This document shows, one piece after another, positions 7,079 to 13,959 of a DNA stretch of 18,147 bases. The translations under genes and the position numbers were made by a program. The notes beneath the pieces were generated by a model. The model was not told where the DNA came from. It saw only the letters and a list, made by a program, of their open reading frames with translations, and searched no databases. The stretch comes from Candidatus Parcubacteria bacterium (GTDB lineage: Bacteria > Patescibacteriota > Minisyncoccia > Phycocordibacterales > Phycocordibacteraceae): positions 1-18,147 of the forward strand of contig DAIDID010000001.1 of the NCBI GenBank assembly GCA_027459545.1. Reading direction: 5' to 3'. How positions within the stretch are numbered: position 1 is the stretch's first letter; each line of letters starts with the position of its first letter.

Positions 7079-7882
7079 TTATTCTGGTGGTTCGCGATAG
7101 GGATCGATACCATAATTTTTAAGAACGGCGTGAAGTGCTTCGCGATTATTGCTTTGGGGAGGAGAAGGTGGAGGAGTGCTAATTATTGGAGTTGGAGTGG
7201 TTTGAGGTTTTTCTTGAGGAAGCGAATACTTTTCAGGGTTATGCTCTTGTGCCGCTTTCATTTCAATCATATCCTCTTGCATTGTACGTGCGTGAGGTTC
7301 TGAAAACGTAGGCTCTACTTCTTGAGGTGCTGGTTCGATGTGTGTAGGAATTTCTTTGGCGGGAGAAACTTGAGTACGAGCGGAAGGCTGCGGTGGCGTA
7401 TTTATTGGTTCAGGAGTGGTCTCGTGCTCCTCAACGAAAGCGGGATTTGGTGGAACAAAGGCCTGAGGCACAGGCTGCGCAGGAAGCGGAGTAGTTTGTG
7501 AAATTTTGCTCGACTCATCCTCAACAGTATCTTCTTCGTCAATTTCATCACCTTCCTCATCTTCAGGCTCTGGCGTCTGATTTTTAATTTTTTCACGAAG
7601 AGGCATAAATACCTTTTCATTCAATTCCTGCACTATTGTGCCGATACTTTCTTCAGGTACTCCTACAGACTTTAGCTCACCAACAAATTGTGTTGGATTA
7701 ATAATTCCAAGAAGCATGTTTGTAGTTTCTCGGTATAGTGCACCGATGGTATCCACGTGAAGCTGGTGTTCTTTTCCTACTTGCTCGGTTATTGTAGTGA
7801 GTTCATCGTCAGCAATGTACTCCCGTAACACAAACGGCAATTTGCTGTATGCAGACCTGAATTGTTCGGATGTTAGTATCAT
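7079..7882 (-). CDS. Pro/Glu-rich cytoplasmic protein of the T4SS cluster
   Basis: From the ATG at 7882 (MILTSEQFRSAYSKLPF) this is 267 residues. Residues 1-100 form a compact all-helical domain (LREYIADDELTTITEQVGK..., ending KVFMPLREKIKN). Then comes an acidic patch (EPEDEEGDEIDEEDTVEDE) and about 120 residues of low-complexity Pro/Thr/Gln/Glu sequence, and finally a short distinct C-terminal motif (ALHAVLKNYGIDPYREPPE). There is no signal peptide or membrane segment, so it is probably cytoplasmic. An in-frame TTG at 7927 would add 15 residues but would overlap the VirB6 stop; the ATG at 7882, 7 bp after that stop, is preferred. AAGGAG lies about 15 nt upstream, too far for a strong ribosome-binding site. 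I do not recognise a named family. The layout (folded head, disordered linker, C-terminal peptide) suggests a tether or adaptor between the VirB6 tail and the PrgI/VirB4 complex. Confidence 0.75.
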   Translation of the reverse strand: MILTSEQFRSAYSKLPFVLREYIADDELTTITEQVGKEHQLHVDTIGALYRETTNMLLGIINPTQFVGELKSVGVPEESIGTIVQELNEKVFMPLREKIKNQTPEPEDEEGDEIDEEDTVEDESSKISQTTPLPAQPVPQAFVPPNPAFVEEHETTPEPINTPPQPSARTQVSPAKEIPTHIEPAPQEVEPTFSEPHARTMQEDMIEMKAAQEHNPEKYSLPQEKPQTTPTPIISTPPPSPPQSNNREALHAVLKNYGIDPYREPPE

Positions 7883-7889
7883 AATTACT

Positions 7890-10523
7890 TTATGTTGCTC
7901 CTTGATAATTTCTTGCAGCATCTGCAATCAAGTCATGTGCGCTTTCTTGCTGTGTTTGATTAAAGGAGCCTCCTTGATAAAAACTTGCTGCTTCGTTGGG
8001 TGCAGTATTAGTAGTTCGATTGTTTGGTTGTTCTGTTACAGGTTGACGTGTTGGTGTTGGGCTCGGAGTAGGAGCAGCCTCAGAAAGCGTACCATTCCAA
8101 AAAGTCTGGGCATTTCTATTAGTTCTAAGATGTCGGTCCATTTCAGCGAAGTTGTCAATAATCTTACGGTGTTCTGCGGTAGTAATATCAGGATTAGTGG
8201 CCAAGTAAGCTTGGTGGGAGTCTCGAATTTCTTGGAGCACAGATCTTTTCTGAGCATCATCAATAGTATCTTCCTTGGCCATAACAGTCTTAAGTTTGCC
8301 CGTACTCCAACCAGAACCAGTATCGCTTAAAACAGTTGCGTGATCAGCTCGAGCGATATTTTCATTAGAAAGCTCAGCAAATTCTTTACCACTCATATTC
8401 TGAACCAGCCGGGTCGCCCTTTCTTTTTCAGCAGGACTTAGATTTTGATTTGCATATAATGTCTTTAGTTTTCCTGCTCTAGTAGATCCTCGGAGTGCAG
8501 TTTTCTGACTTGGACTTAAGCTGTTCTTTTTAAGAAGATCATTCATTACAGTCGCCTTTATTCCAGTGGCCCCGTAGCCTTTCGCACTCGTATTCTCTAC
8601 ATTCAAAGCTTGATTAAATAATCCTGCTTTATTCGCAGCAACAAGTTCCCATTCTTCAGAGGTATAGTTTTCAGTGTCTTTATTGATTCTTGTATAATCA
8701 GCATTTTCAGGAGTGTCATACCGTCCATCTATTAGTTCTTGTCGTGCCTGGGCATGAGCAATGTCTTTATGGCTAATCATAGATTTAAACTTATCTGTAC
8801 TAATACCTTTTGCAGCCTTCTTTCTATCACCAGCATTCATATCATTAAGAATCTTTGCCGCATCATCAGCCGACATCTCTTGAAATGCTCGCTGCATTTT
8901 ATTTTGAGCATCATCAAATCCAGGATCATCCTCTCGTGCAGCAAGTCCGTTTTTAATATCTGTCTTCTGGTGGTCTAAGTGAGCTGCGTGGTTAGTTGTA
9001 TTTGATCGCTCTTTAATTTCTTTCTGACGATCTGCATATGATTTTGCTCCTCCAAAACTAGCCGCTGCCGCAGCCCCTATTCCACCAGAAACAGCAGCGC
9101 CAAGACTATTATCAGCTAATCTAACAAGGCCGCCTGTTACGCCAGGAAGATTTCTCCATTTACCCATTGTAGTATTGAATTTATTTTGAACCCCAACCAT
9201 TCCTTTGCCGACAGTGTTTCTGTATGCGACTCCTGCTCCATACGCCCCGAGTCGAGCTGGCGCAGTGACGGTTTTTGTAACAGCACTTCTAGCAGCTCCA
9301 GATACAGCTGTTGCGCCTACAGCCCCGAGTTGCTTGGCTGTCATAAGAGAAGCAATCATAAAACCAATTACGAGTGCGAAGAGGAGAAGTATTGATGTAA
9401 GAGAGACACTGTTTGTTGAAAGTGCACCTATAAGAGTTTGTCCGGTAGCTCCTCCTCCAAGAGAGGTTTCTAACGACTTTAATATTTTAAGACTTACTAA
9501 AACAAGCAAAATATATACTGGAGCAAAGAAGGATTCTCCTAAGAGTAGTCGTCGCCAGGTACTCGCAAGTGACTGTAGCGGGGGAACTACCATAGCAACT
9601 AAGGCAATCGGCGAAGTCACCATTATAAAGACCAAAATAACACCTCTAATAAGAAGCAATCCAGCAGCAGTCAAAAGAACAACCATGGTTATGGATACGA
9701 AAATAGTCAGCATTATGTATATGATCAATTTATGAGTGGGCTCTGTTCCCATATCAGCTGGAATAGTTGCTTTTCCTCCATTTCCTGAGGTAAACATGTT
9801 ACTGAGCCCTCCTGCCTGGAGAATCTGACCCGCAATTCCATTATTTACGAAATCTTTACCAGAAGAACTGCAACCAGATCCGTTGTTGCCGCAGCCAGCG
9901 CTTGATTGGTTGTACAGCGCAGCACTAAGAACATTTGACACATCAATAACAGCCTCGGTTATGAAAAGGCTAAAGTTCAGTAGAACTGCAACAATGAGCA
10001 ATTGCGAAATAGCCTTTCGAGTACCTAAACTATCAAGATTTAGGATCATCATTATTCCTAAGAATATAAAAGAGAAAAGTAAAACAATGTTTCCAATGTC
10101 ACGAAGAATTCCCCACCCAGTAAGAACTCCGGTCGAATTTCCAAAATAAGAGCCAAATTCAAAAACTGTATATTGAATAACCCAGTTAAATAGAATTCCA
10201 ACAATACTTAGTAAGAAGCCGGTAAAACTAAACATTGCAAACGCAATGAAAGCGAGCGCTTCAGAAACACACCCAAACCAACCGCTTTTACTAAAGACAC
10301 TACAAGAAGAGTCACTTATTGGAGGAAGTTGCTGTGCTCCAGACTTTGTATTTGAAGCAGGTTGGGCCACTGCTCCACTGTTAGGAGCAGCTGTGGCTGA
10401 AGGGTTTGCAGGAGGGGTGGTGGCAGCATGTACAAAAATAATCGGAGTAAGGGCAAAAATACTAAGTAAGAAAAAGAAGATTAGCGTACTTAAATTTAAT
10501 TTTTTTGTGAGGAAATTCATCAT
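7890..10523 (-). CDS. VirB6/TrbL-like polytopic T4SS protein with long cytoplasmic tail
   Basis: This 877-residue protein has a signal peptide at 1-33 (ending FVHA), then a Pro/Ala/Ser linker. Hydrophobic segments lie at about 88-115, 143-163, 171-195, 266-293, 294-313, 331-348 and 375-395. This polytopic core with the paired central helices (LIIYIMLTIFVSITM, then GVILVFIMVTSPIALVAMVVPPL, with TWRRLLLGESFFAPVY next) is the TrbL/VirB6 type. Cys pairs (74, 85, 211, 218) lie in the predicted outside loops. Residues 400-877 are soluble: a Gly/Ala-rich stretch, then helical repeats (such as MSADDAAKILNDM and MSGKEFAELSNENI) and a Pro/Thr/Asn-rich end. VirB6 proteins form the inner-membrane channel; the tail is probably cytoplasmic and may recruit substrate or the VirB4 complex. 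The start codon follows the TrbJ-like stop by 3 bp, consistent with coupling. Confidence 0.88.
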   Translation of the reverse strand: MMNFLTKKLNLSTLIFFFLLSIFALTPIIFVHAATTPPANPSATAAPNSGAVAQPASNTKSGAQQLPPISDSSCSVFSKSGWFGCVSEALAFIAFAMFSFTGFLLSIVGILFNWVIQYTVFEFGSYFGNSTGVLTGWGILRDIGNIVLLFSFIFLGIMMILNLDSLGTRKAISQLLIVAVLLNFSLFITEAVIDVSNVLSAALYNQSSAGCGNNGSGCSSSGKDFVNNGIAGQILQAGGLSNMFTSGNGGKATIPADMGTEPTHKLIIYIMLTIFVSITMVVLLTAAGLLLIRGVILVFIMVTSPIALVAMVVPPLQSLASTWRRLLLGESFFAPVYILLVLVSLKILKSLETSLGGGATGQTLIGALSTNSVSLTSILLLFALVIGFMIASLMTAKQLGAVGATAVSGAARSAVTKTVTAPARLGAYGAGVAYRNTVGKGMVGVQNKFNTTMGKWRNLPGVTGGLVRLADNSLGAAVSGGIGAAAAASFGGAKSYADRQKEIKERSNTTNHAAHLDHQKTDIKNGLAAREDDPGFDDAQNKMQRAFQEMSADDAAKILNDMNAGDRKKAAKGISTDKFKSMISHKDIAHAQARQELIDGRYDTPENADYTRINKDTENYTSEEWELVAANKAGLFNQALNVENTSAKGYGATGIKATVMNDLLKKNSLSPSQKTALRGSTRAGKLKTLYANQNLSPAEKERATRLVQNMSGKEFAELSNENIARADHATVLSDTGSGWSTGKLKTVMAKEDTIDDAQKRSVLQEIRDSHQAYLATNPDITTAEHRKIIDNFAEMDRHLRTNRNAQTFWNGTLSEAAPTPSPTPTRQPVTEQPNNRTTNTAPNEAASFYQGGSFNQTQQESAHDLIADAARNYQGAT

Positions 10524-10526
10524 ATG

Positions 10527-12092
10527 CTAGGTTGTGGATGGTGCACAGCTTGAACCCGTTTTGGCAATCTGCATCATCTGCGTATACAAAGAAGAGGGAG
10601 TATTTGCACCAGTATCGATGCTTTCGCTTTGAGCATAAGAGATGTCGCTCGCAGTAGGTAGAACGGCTAGTTCTGTCGTATACGCCGTAGAAACATTCGA
10701 AAGAGCTGTAGTTGGATCTGTTGAGCTGCTCGCAGTTGTGAGTTGCTGTTGTATACCCTGGAGAGAGGTTATTCCGCTACTTGCTTGCTGAAGCTCAGTT
10801 GCAGCTTGCTGAAGAACGGGTTGGACGGTGTTTGTAATTGTACTTTGTGCACTCGGAGAATTAGAACACGCACTAAGTGCAGTATTTGCGGCGAGTGCAG
10901 CGTTGTTTATTTTTGTCCAATTCGCTTGGAATTCTTGAAGAGAGGTAATTTGCTGTGAGATAGTTGAAGAAAAGCTCGCGGAAAGCTGTGCATTTACTGC
11001 GCTCGTACTTGTGTCAGTTTGATTAAAGTACGAAGCGGTGGTTGTGGTGGTAGCAGACGTTCCATTTCCTGGAGTAGTTCTAGTGCTAGGTTGAGAAATT
11101 CCAGCAAGACCTCCAGCAGTAAATACCTGATTTACTAATTGACTTAAAAGTGAACCGATTATTTCGTCAAAGGTGTGCGCATTTACTAGAGTATCAACTC
11201 CCGAACCAAGTGCTTTATCAAGAGAAGCTTTTATAACTGTCCCAGGAGTTTTTATAGGGCTAGATTGGCAGGTACTATTTCCAGAAAGAGACGTCAGTAT
11301 CGTTTTAATAGACCCTGTTGACTTACTTGAAGATGCTGTTTGACCCGTTGTTCCGCCCGTAGTGGAGGTATTGCAGGTACCCCGAGAAGCGAGAAATCCT
11401 TGTCCGTAATTAAGCTCCTGCTTTTGAACATTTTGAGCATTAGCAACAATAGAATTGAGTCCTTCAGATGCGAGCTCGGCAGCGCCGTAGGGGTTATTTG
11501 CGGGATTCGAAAAGGCAGAGGCTAGAGCCATAAAGCCTCCCTGACTAAAATTTCCTGAAAGAAACCCCCTATCGTTTGATGCAATTTGATTAAGCGTATA
11601 GGGATTTGAATTAAAAAACCCCATAGCGCCTGTAGATCTCAGGTAATTATTTCCGATAGCCGAAGCGATTACCGTCTGAAAGGGTGAGCTTATTGCGCTA
11701 TTACTAGAAAGCTGGGCGAGGAAATTGTTTGCAGCAGTGTCTCCAACTTGCTGCATAAGCACGTTTAAGTTTGTTACAAACCCTGGAGCACCGTTTGGAC
11801 CTCTATTTACAGAATTAATAGTGCTGCTCACTACTGATTGCAGGGTTTCCTTTGCAAGCATCCAAGCTATAGGATTTAGTAATGACATTTGTACCTGACT
11901 CAAGTTAGTTGAAATTGCAGTAGAGCCTACTCCAATAGCAGAAAGTGTATTTTCAATATAATTTAGTGGATCATGAACTACTAATTGAGCACGGGCTTTT
12001 TGGGGAAACACTACAGAAGATGTTAAAAGCAATATGCCAATAAAAAGCGAAATGATTTTAGATACGAAGTGTGATTTTGAGTCTTTTGCCAT
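10527..12092 (-). CDS. TrbJ/VirB5-like secreted T4SS protein
   Basis: From the ATG at 12092 this is 521 residues. A signal peptide spans 1-35 (basic start, FIGILLLTSSVVF core, cleavage-type ARA before QLVV). The mature N-terminus VVHDPLNYIENTLSA matches the TrbJ/VirB5 beginning, in which a D-P-x-N motif precedes a long helix. The rest is helical and Ser/Thr/Ala/Gln-rich with six Cys, among them pairs near GTCNTS and STCQSS, and a Thr/Ser-rich central linker (ATTTTTASYFNQTDT). VirB5/TrbJ proteins sit at the pilus tip or in the periplasm, where they bind pilin and mediate adhesion. At about 520 residues this is twice the usual length. An in-frame GTG at 12113 would overlap the preceding stop by 20 bp; the ATG, 1 bp after that stop, is preferred. 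No Shine-Dalgarno. Confidence 0.78.
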   Translation of the reverse strand: MAKDSKSHFVSKIISLFIGILLLTSSVVFPQKARAQLVVHDPLNYIENTLSAIGVGSTAISTNLSQVQMSLLNPIAWMLAKETLQSVVSSTINSVNRGPNGAPGFVTNLNVLMQQVGDTAANNFLAQLSSNSAISSPFQTVIASAIGNNYLRSTGAMGFFNSNPYTLNQIASNDRGFLSGNFSQGGFMALASAFSNPANNPYGAAELASEGLNSIVANAQNVQKQELNYGQGFLASRGTCNTSTTGGTTGQTASSSKSTGSIKTILTSLSGNSTCQSSPIKTPGTVIKASLDKALGSGVDTLVNAHTFDEIIGSLLSQLVNQVFTAGGLAGISQPSTRTTPGNGTSATTTTTASYFNQTDTSTSAVNAQLSASFSSTISQQITSLQEFQANWTKINNAALAANTALSACSNSPSAQSTITNTVQPVLQQAATELQQASSGITSLQGIQQQLTTASSSTDPTTALSNVSTAYTTELAVLPTASDISYAQSESIDTGANTPSSLYTQMMQIAKTGSSCAPSTT

Positions 12093-12093
12093 A

Positions 12094-13128
12094 CTAGTTT
12101 GTCTTGCTAACACCTGAGCTCGAGGAAGCTAGCTTATAGAAGTAGTAGCCTGGATCATTTTCTGAAATAGTTACACCTTCAGCGGAAAGAACTGCGCCCA
12201 TGTCTGAAAGACCTTTTGCAAGCGCGGCTGCGTCTATTTGGTATTGAGCAAGACCTAGATATGCACGAAGAGGATCGGTATTCATCACGCTCAAATCAGT
12301 AATGTCTTCTCCAAGTCGAGACGTGGCGTTAGCTATTTCAAGATGGGCATTTTGTGCTTCGGTAGGAACCTGAAGCTTCATGAGGGCAGGGCCCATCTCT
12401 GTATACGCTTCGGCTATTTCAGTAACATGATGGAGAGCACTAGAGTCATTTTTTTGAACCGCATCTGAAAAATAATCAATCTCACTTTCCGTTCCAGTGT
12501 CCGAAGGGCTTGTTTTAGCAAATACCGCTTCAGCGTCTGCGGCGTATTGCTTCATTGCGCTCGGTCCAGTACCGCTTACGGTTACTTCACTAAGTGTGTA
12601 TTTAGATTGGTGCTCTTGCTGCTGCGCAAATGTCTGCATGGCGTTTTGCGCAAGAGTCATCACTTCGCTATCAGAGGGAGTTGTGCCGTTTTGTACATCA
12701 GCCGCGCTTTGTTGAAGGTATTGTGTGAGAAGTGTTTGTGAAAATTGCTCAGTGAGAGACCCAGGAGCTGCCTGTATTCCTTCGGGTGAATTTTCAAGAG
12801 TTGAGTTTTCCGCAGTGCTTGTGGCGCTTTGAACAAGGAATTTTGGTTTTACAAGACCTTCCGCTATGGCCTGTGCATTTGTAATGGTCGGACTGAAAGA
12901 ATGGATGTTGTTTGGATCGAGCCCATAAAGCTCAGCTTCCCAGTCGGGAAGACCATCATGCTCACGCGAAGCAAGTGCTTGGAGAAGGGCTTGAGTGGAT
13001 GCAGCATTTACAACGCTTGGGTCAAGAAATGACAATTCCCCATTTGAAATTATGATTGAACCGCCAATAAGTACGCTCGCTATGACAAGCGCACCGATAA
13101 TGCCGGTTTTTCGAGAAATTGATGCCAT
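12094..13128 (-). CDS. N-anchored protein with calcium-loop-like motif, T4SS-associated
   Basis: From the ATG at 13128 this is 344 residues. MASISRKTG is followed by one hydrophobic segment (about 9-29), with the remainder extracytoplasmic. Residues 57-74 read HDGLPDWEAELYGLDPNN, which fits the D-x-D-G-LPDWxE...DPNN loop of thrombospondin-type-3/EF-hand-like calcium motifs; the usual first Asp is replaced. The rest (about 80-344) is helical with Gln/Ala/Ser-rich segments. I do not recognise a named family. The stop (12094) lies 1 bp before the TrbJ-like ATG, so the two are coupled and probably work together outside the membrane. The chosen ATG lies in the 3' arm of a perfect hairpin (13126-13151). 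A TTG at 13164 would add 12 residues and run through the hairpin, which is less likely. Confidence 0.75.
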   Translation of the reverse strand: MASISRKTGIIGALVIASVLIGGSIIISNGELSFLDPSVVNAASTQALLQALASREHDGLPDWEAELYGLDPNNIHSFSPTITNAQAIAEGLVKPKFLVQSATSTAENSTLENSPEGIQAAPGSLTEQFSQTLLTQYLQQSAADVQNGTTPSDSEVMTLAQNAMQTFAQQQEHQSKYTLSEVTVSGTGPSAMKQYAADAEAVFAKTSPSDTGTESEIDYFSDAVQKNDSSALHHVTEIAEAYTEMGPALMKLQVPTEAQNAHLEIANATSRLGEDITDLSVMNTDPLRAYLGLAQYQIDAAALAKGLSDMGAVLSAEGVTISENDPGYYFYKLASSSSGVSKTN

Positions 13129-13151
13129 GCTACTACAGAAATAGTAGCATG
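13126..13151 (-). repeat. Perfect hairpin spanning a start codon
   Basis: Arms catgctacta / tagtagcatg (10 bp) with a 6-nt loop. On the minus-strand mRNA the 3' arm contains the ATG of the anchored protein gene (13126-13128). There is no T-run after it, so it is not a standard terminator. It could mask the start codon until upstream translation melts it. Confidence 0.7.
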
Positions 13152-13171
13152 AAAGCGTATACAATTTTCAT
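13133..13171 (-). CDS. Possible 12-residue leader peptide before the T4SS genes
   Basis: An ATG at 13171, 6 bp after the rsmA stop, opens a short frame MKIVYAFMLLFL ending with TAG at 13133-13135. The stop lies inside the 5-prime side of the arm that carries the next ATG, so ribosomes finishing the peptide would be on the hairpin 13126-13151. No Shine-Dalgarno. This is a suggestion from geometry only; it could be chance. Confidence 0.25.
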   Translation of the reverse strand: MKIVYAFMLLFL

Positions 13172-13177
13172 AAATAG

Positions 13178-13957
13178 CTAGGTTCTGTGTATTGTTTTTG
13201 CAAGAATGAGCCATTGTGGAAGCGAAACATCTTCAGCTCGAATTGTTTGGGGAAGTGACGCCTTTTCAAATGCCTCAAGAACACTTTCGTGTGAAAAAAT
13301 TTCCTCAAGATTTTTTGCGAGCTGCTTTCTTTTGTGCGCAAATCCCGCATGTAAAACTTCAAAAAAGTGATATTCTGCAAGGTTTGACGGGAATTGCAAA
13401 GCAATTCCCGTAATTGAAAGAACGGCTGAATCAATACTTGGTGCGGGAAAGAAAGCACCTTTTGGCACAGTAAAGCAATACTTCGGAGTGCCAAATGCTT
13501 TAACTGAAAGCGAGAGCAGACTTTCTTTTTTACTACGAGCAATTCGTACAGCAACTTCTTTTTGAACTAAAAATGTAATTGATGTGGGCTTATGTGTAGT
13601 AGTAAGGAATGTCCGTATGAGTTCACCTGTAATGTAGTAAGGAATATTTGAAACGATCACATATTGCCCTTTTATTGATTCTGGATCAAAAGAGCGTATA
13701 TCACTTGAAATTAAAATGAATTTATTTTCCGAAATCTCTTTTGCAAATGTTTCTTCGAGTTTCGGTATAAGGTCGTGATCTGTCTCAACGGCGATCACTT
13801 TTTTCGCGCGCGCTAAAAGCGCGCGCGTTAGCATTCCTTTTCCGGGACCAATTTCTAGTACAACATCAGATGAAGTAACTTCCGCAGCCGCAACAATTCG
13901 TTCGGCTGTTTGCTTGTGCATTAGAAAATTTTGGCCGAGAGATTTCTTTACAGGCAT
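13178..13957 (-). CDS. rsmA: 16S rRNA (adenine1518/1519-N6)-dimethyltransferase RsmA (KsgA)
   Basis: This 259-residue protein is close to the family's usual length. It dimethylates two adjacent adenines in the 3' hairpin of 16S rRNA using S-adenosylmethionine, a late step of small-subunit maturation in the cytoplasm. Motifs in order: KKSLGQNFL at 4-12, SAM-binding EIGPGKG at 35-41, acidic E58, SSDIRSF with D86, the catalytic NIPYYIT at 104-110 (usual form NLPYYI), and FFPAPSIDS at 169-177. The ATG at 13957 is 2 bp after the helicase stop, so the two are one operon. Two perfect mini-palindromes (13387-13411 and 13805-13827) lie inside the gene; the protein motifs are not disturbed. Confidence 0.95.
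   Translation of the reverse strand: MPVKKSLGQNFLMHKQTAERIVAAAEVTSSDVVLEIGPGKGMLTRALLARAKKVIAVETDHDLIPKLEETFAKEISENKFILISSDIRSFDPESIKGQYVIVSNIPYYITGELIRTFLTTTHKPTSITFLVQKEVAVRIARSKKESLLSLSVKAFGTPKYCFTVPKGAFFPAPSIDSAVLSITGIALQFPSNLAEYHFFEVLHAGFAHKRKQLAKNLEEIFSHESVLEAFEKASLPQTIRAEDVSLPQWLILAKTIHRT
13387..13411. repeat. Perfect mini-palindrome inside rsmA (C-terminal part)
   Basis: Arms acgggaattgc / gcaattcccgt (11 bp) around loop aaa. It encodes the stretch TGIALQFP just after the FFPAPSIDSAV motif, a region of low conservation in the family. Confidence 0.85.
13805..13827. repeat. Perfect mini-palindrome inside rsmA (near SAM motif)
   Basis: Arms cgcgcgcgct / agcgcgcgcg (10 bp) around loop aaa. 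It encodes TRALLARAK directly after the SAM-binding loop. It is far more GC-rich than the surrounding gene. Confidence 0.85.
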
Positions 13958-13959
13958 AT

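Noticed and set aside
7797-8330. 177-codon open frame on the plus strand
   Set aside because: It lies antisense across the ends of the VirB6-like and Pro-rich genes, which have strong family and composition support; its Ser/Cys-rich product looks like a shadow translation.
9205-9735. 176-codon open frame on the plus strand
   Set aside because: It is antisense within the membrane core of the VirB6-like gene and has no recognisable domain or start context.
13168-13554. 128-codon minus-strand frame overlapping rsmA
   Set aside because: It is an out-of-frame shadow; the rsmA frame carries all the family motifs through this stretch.
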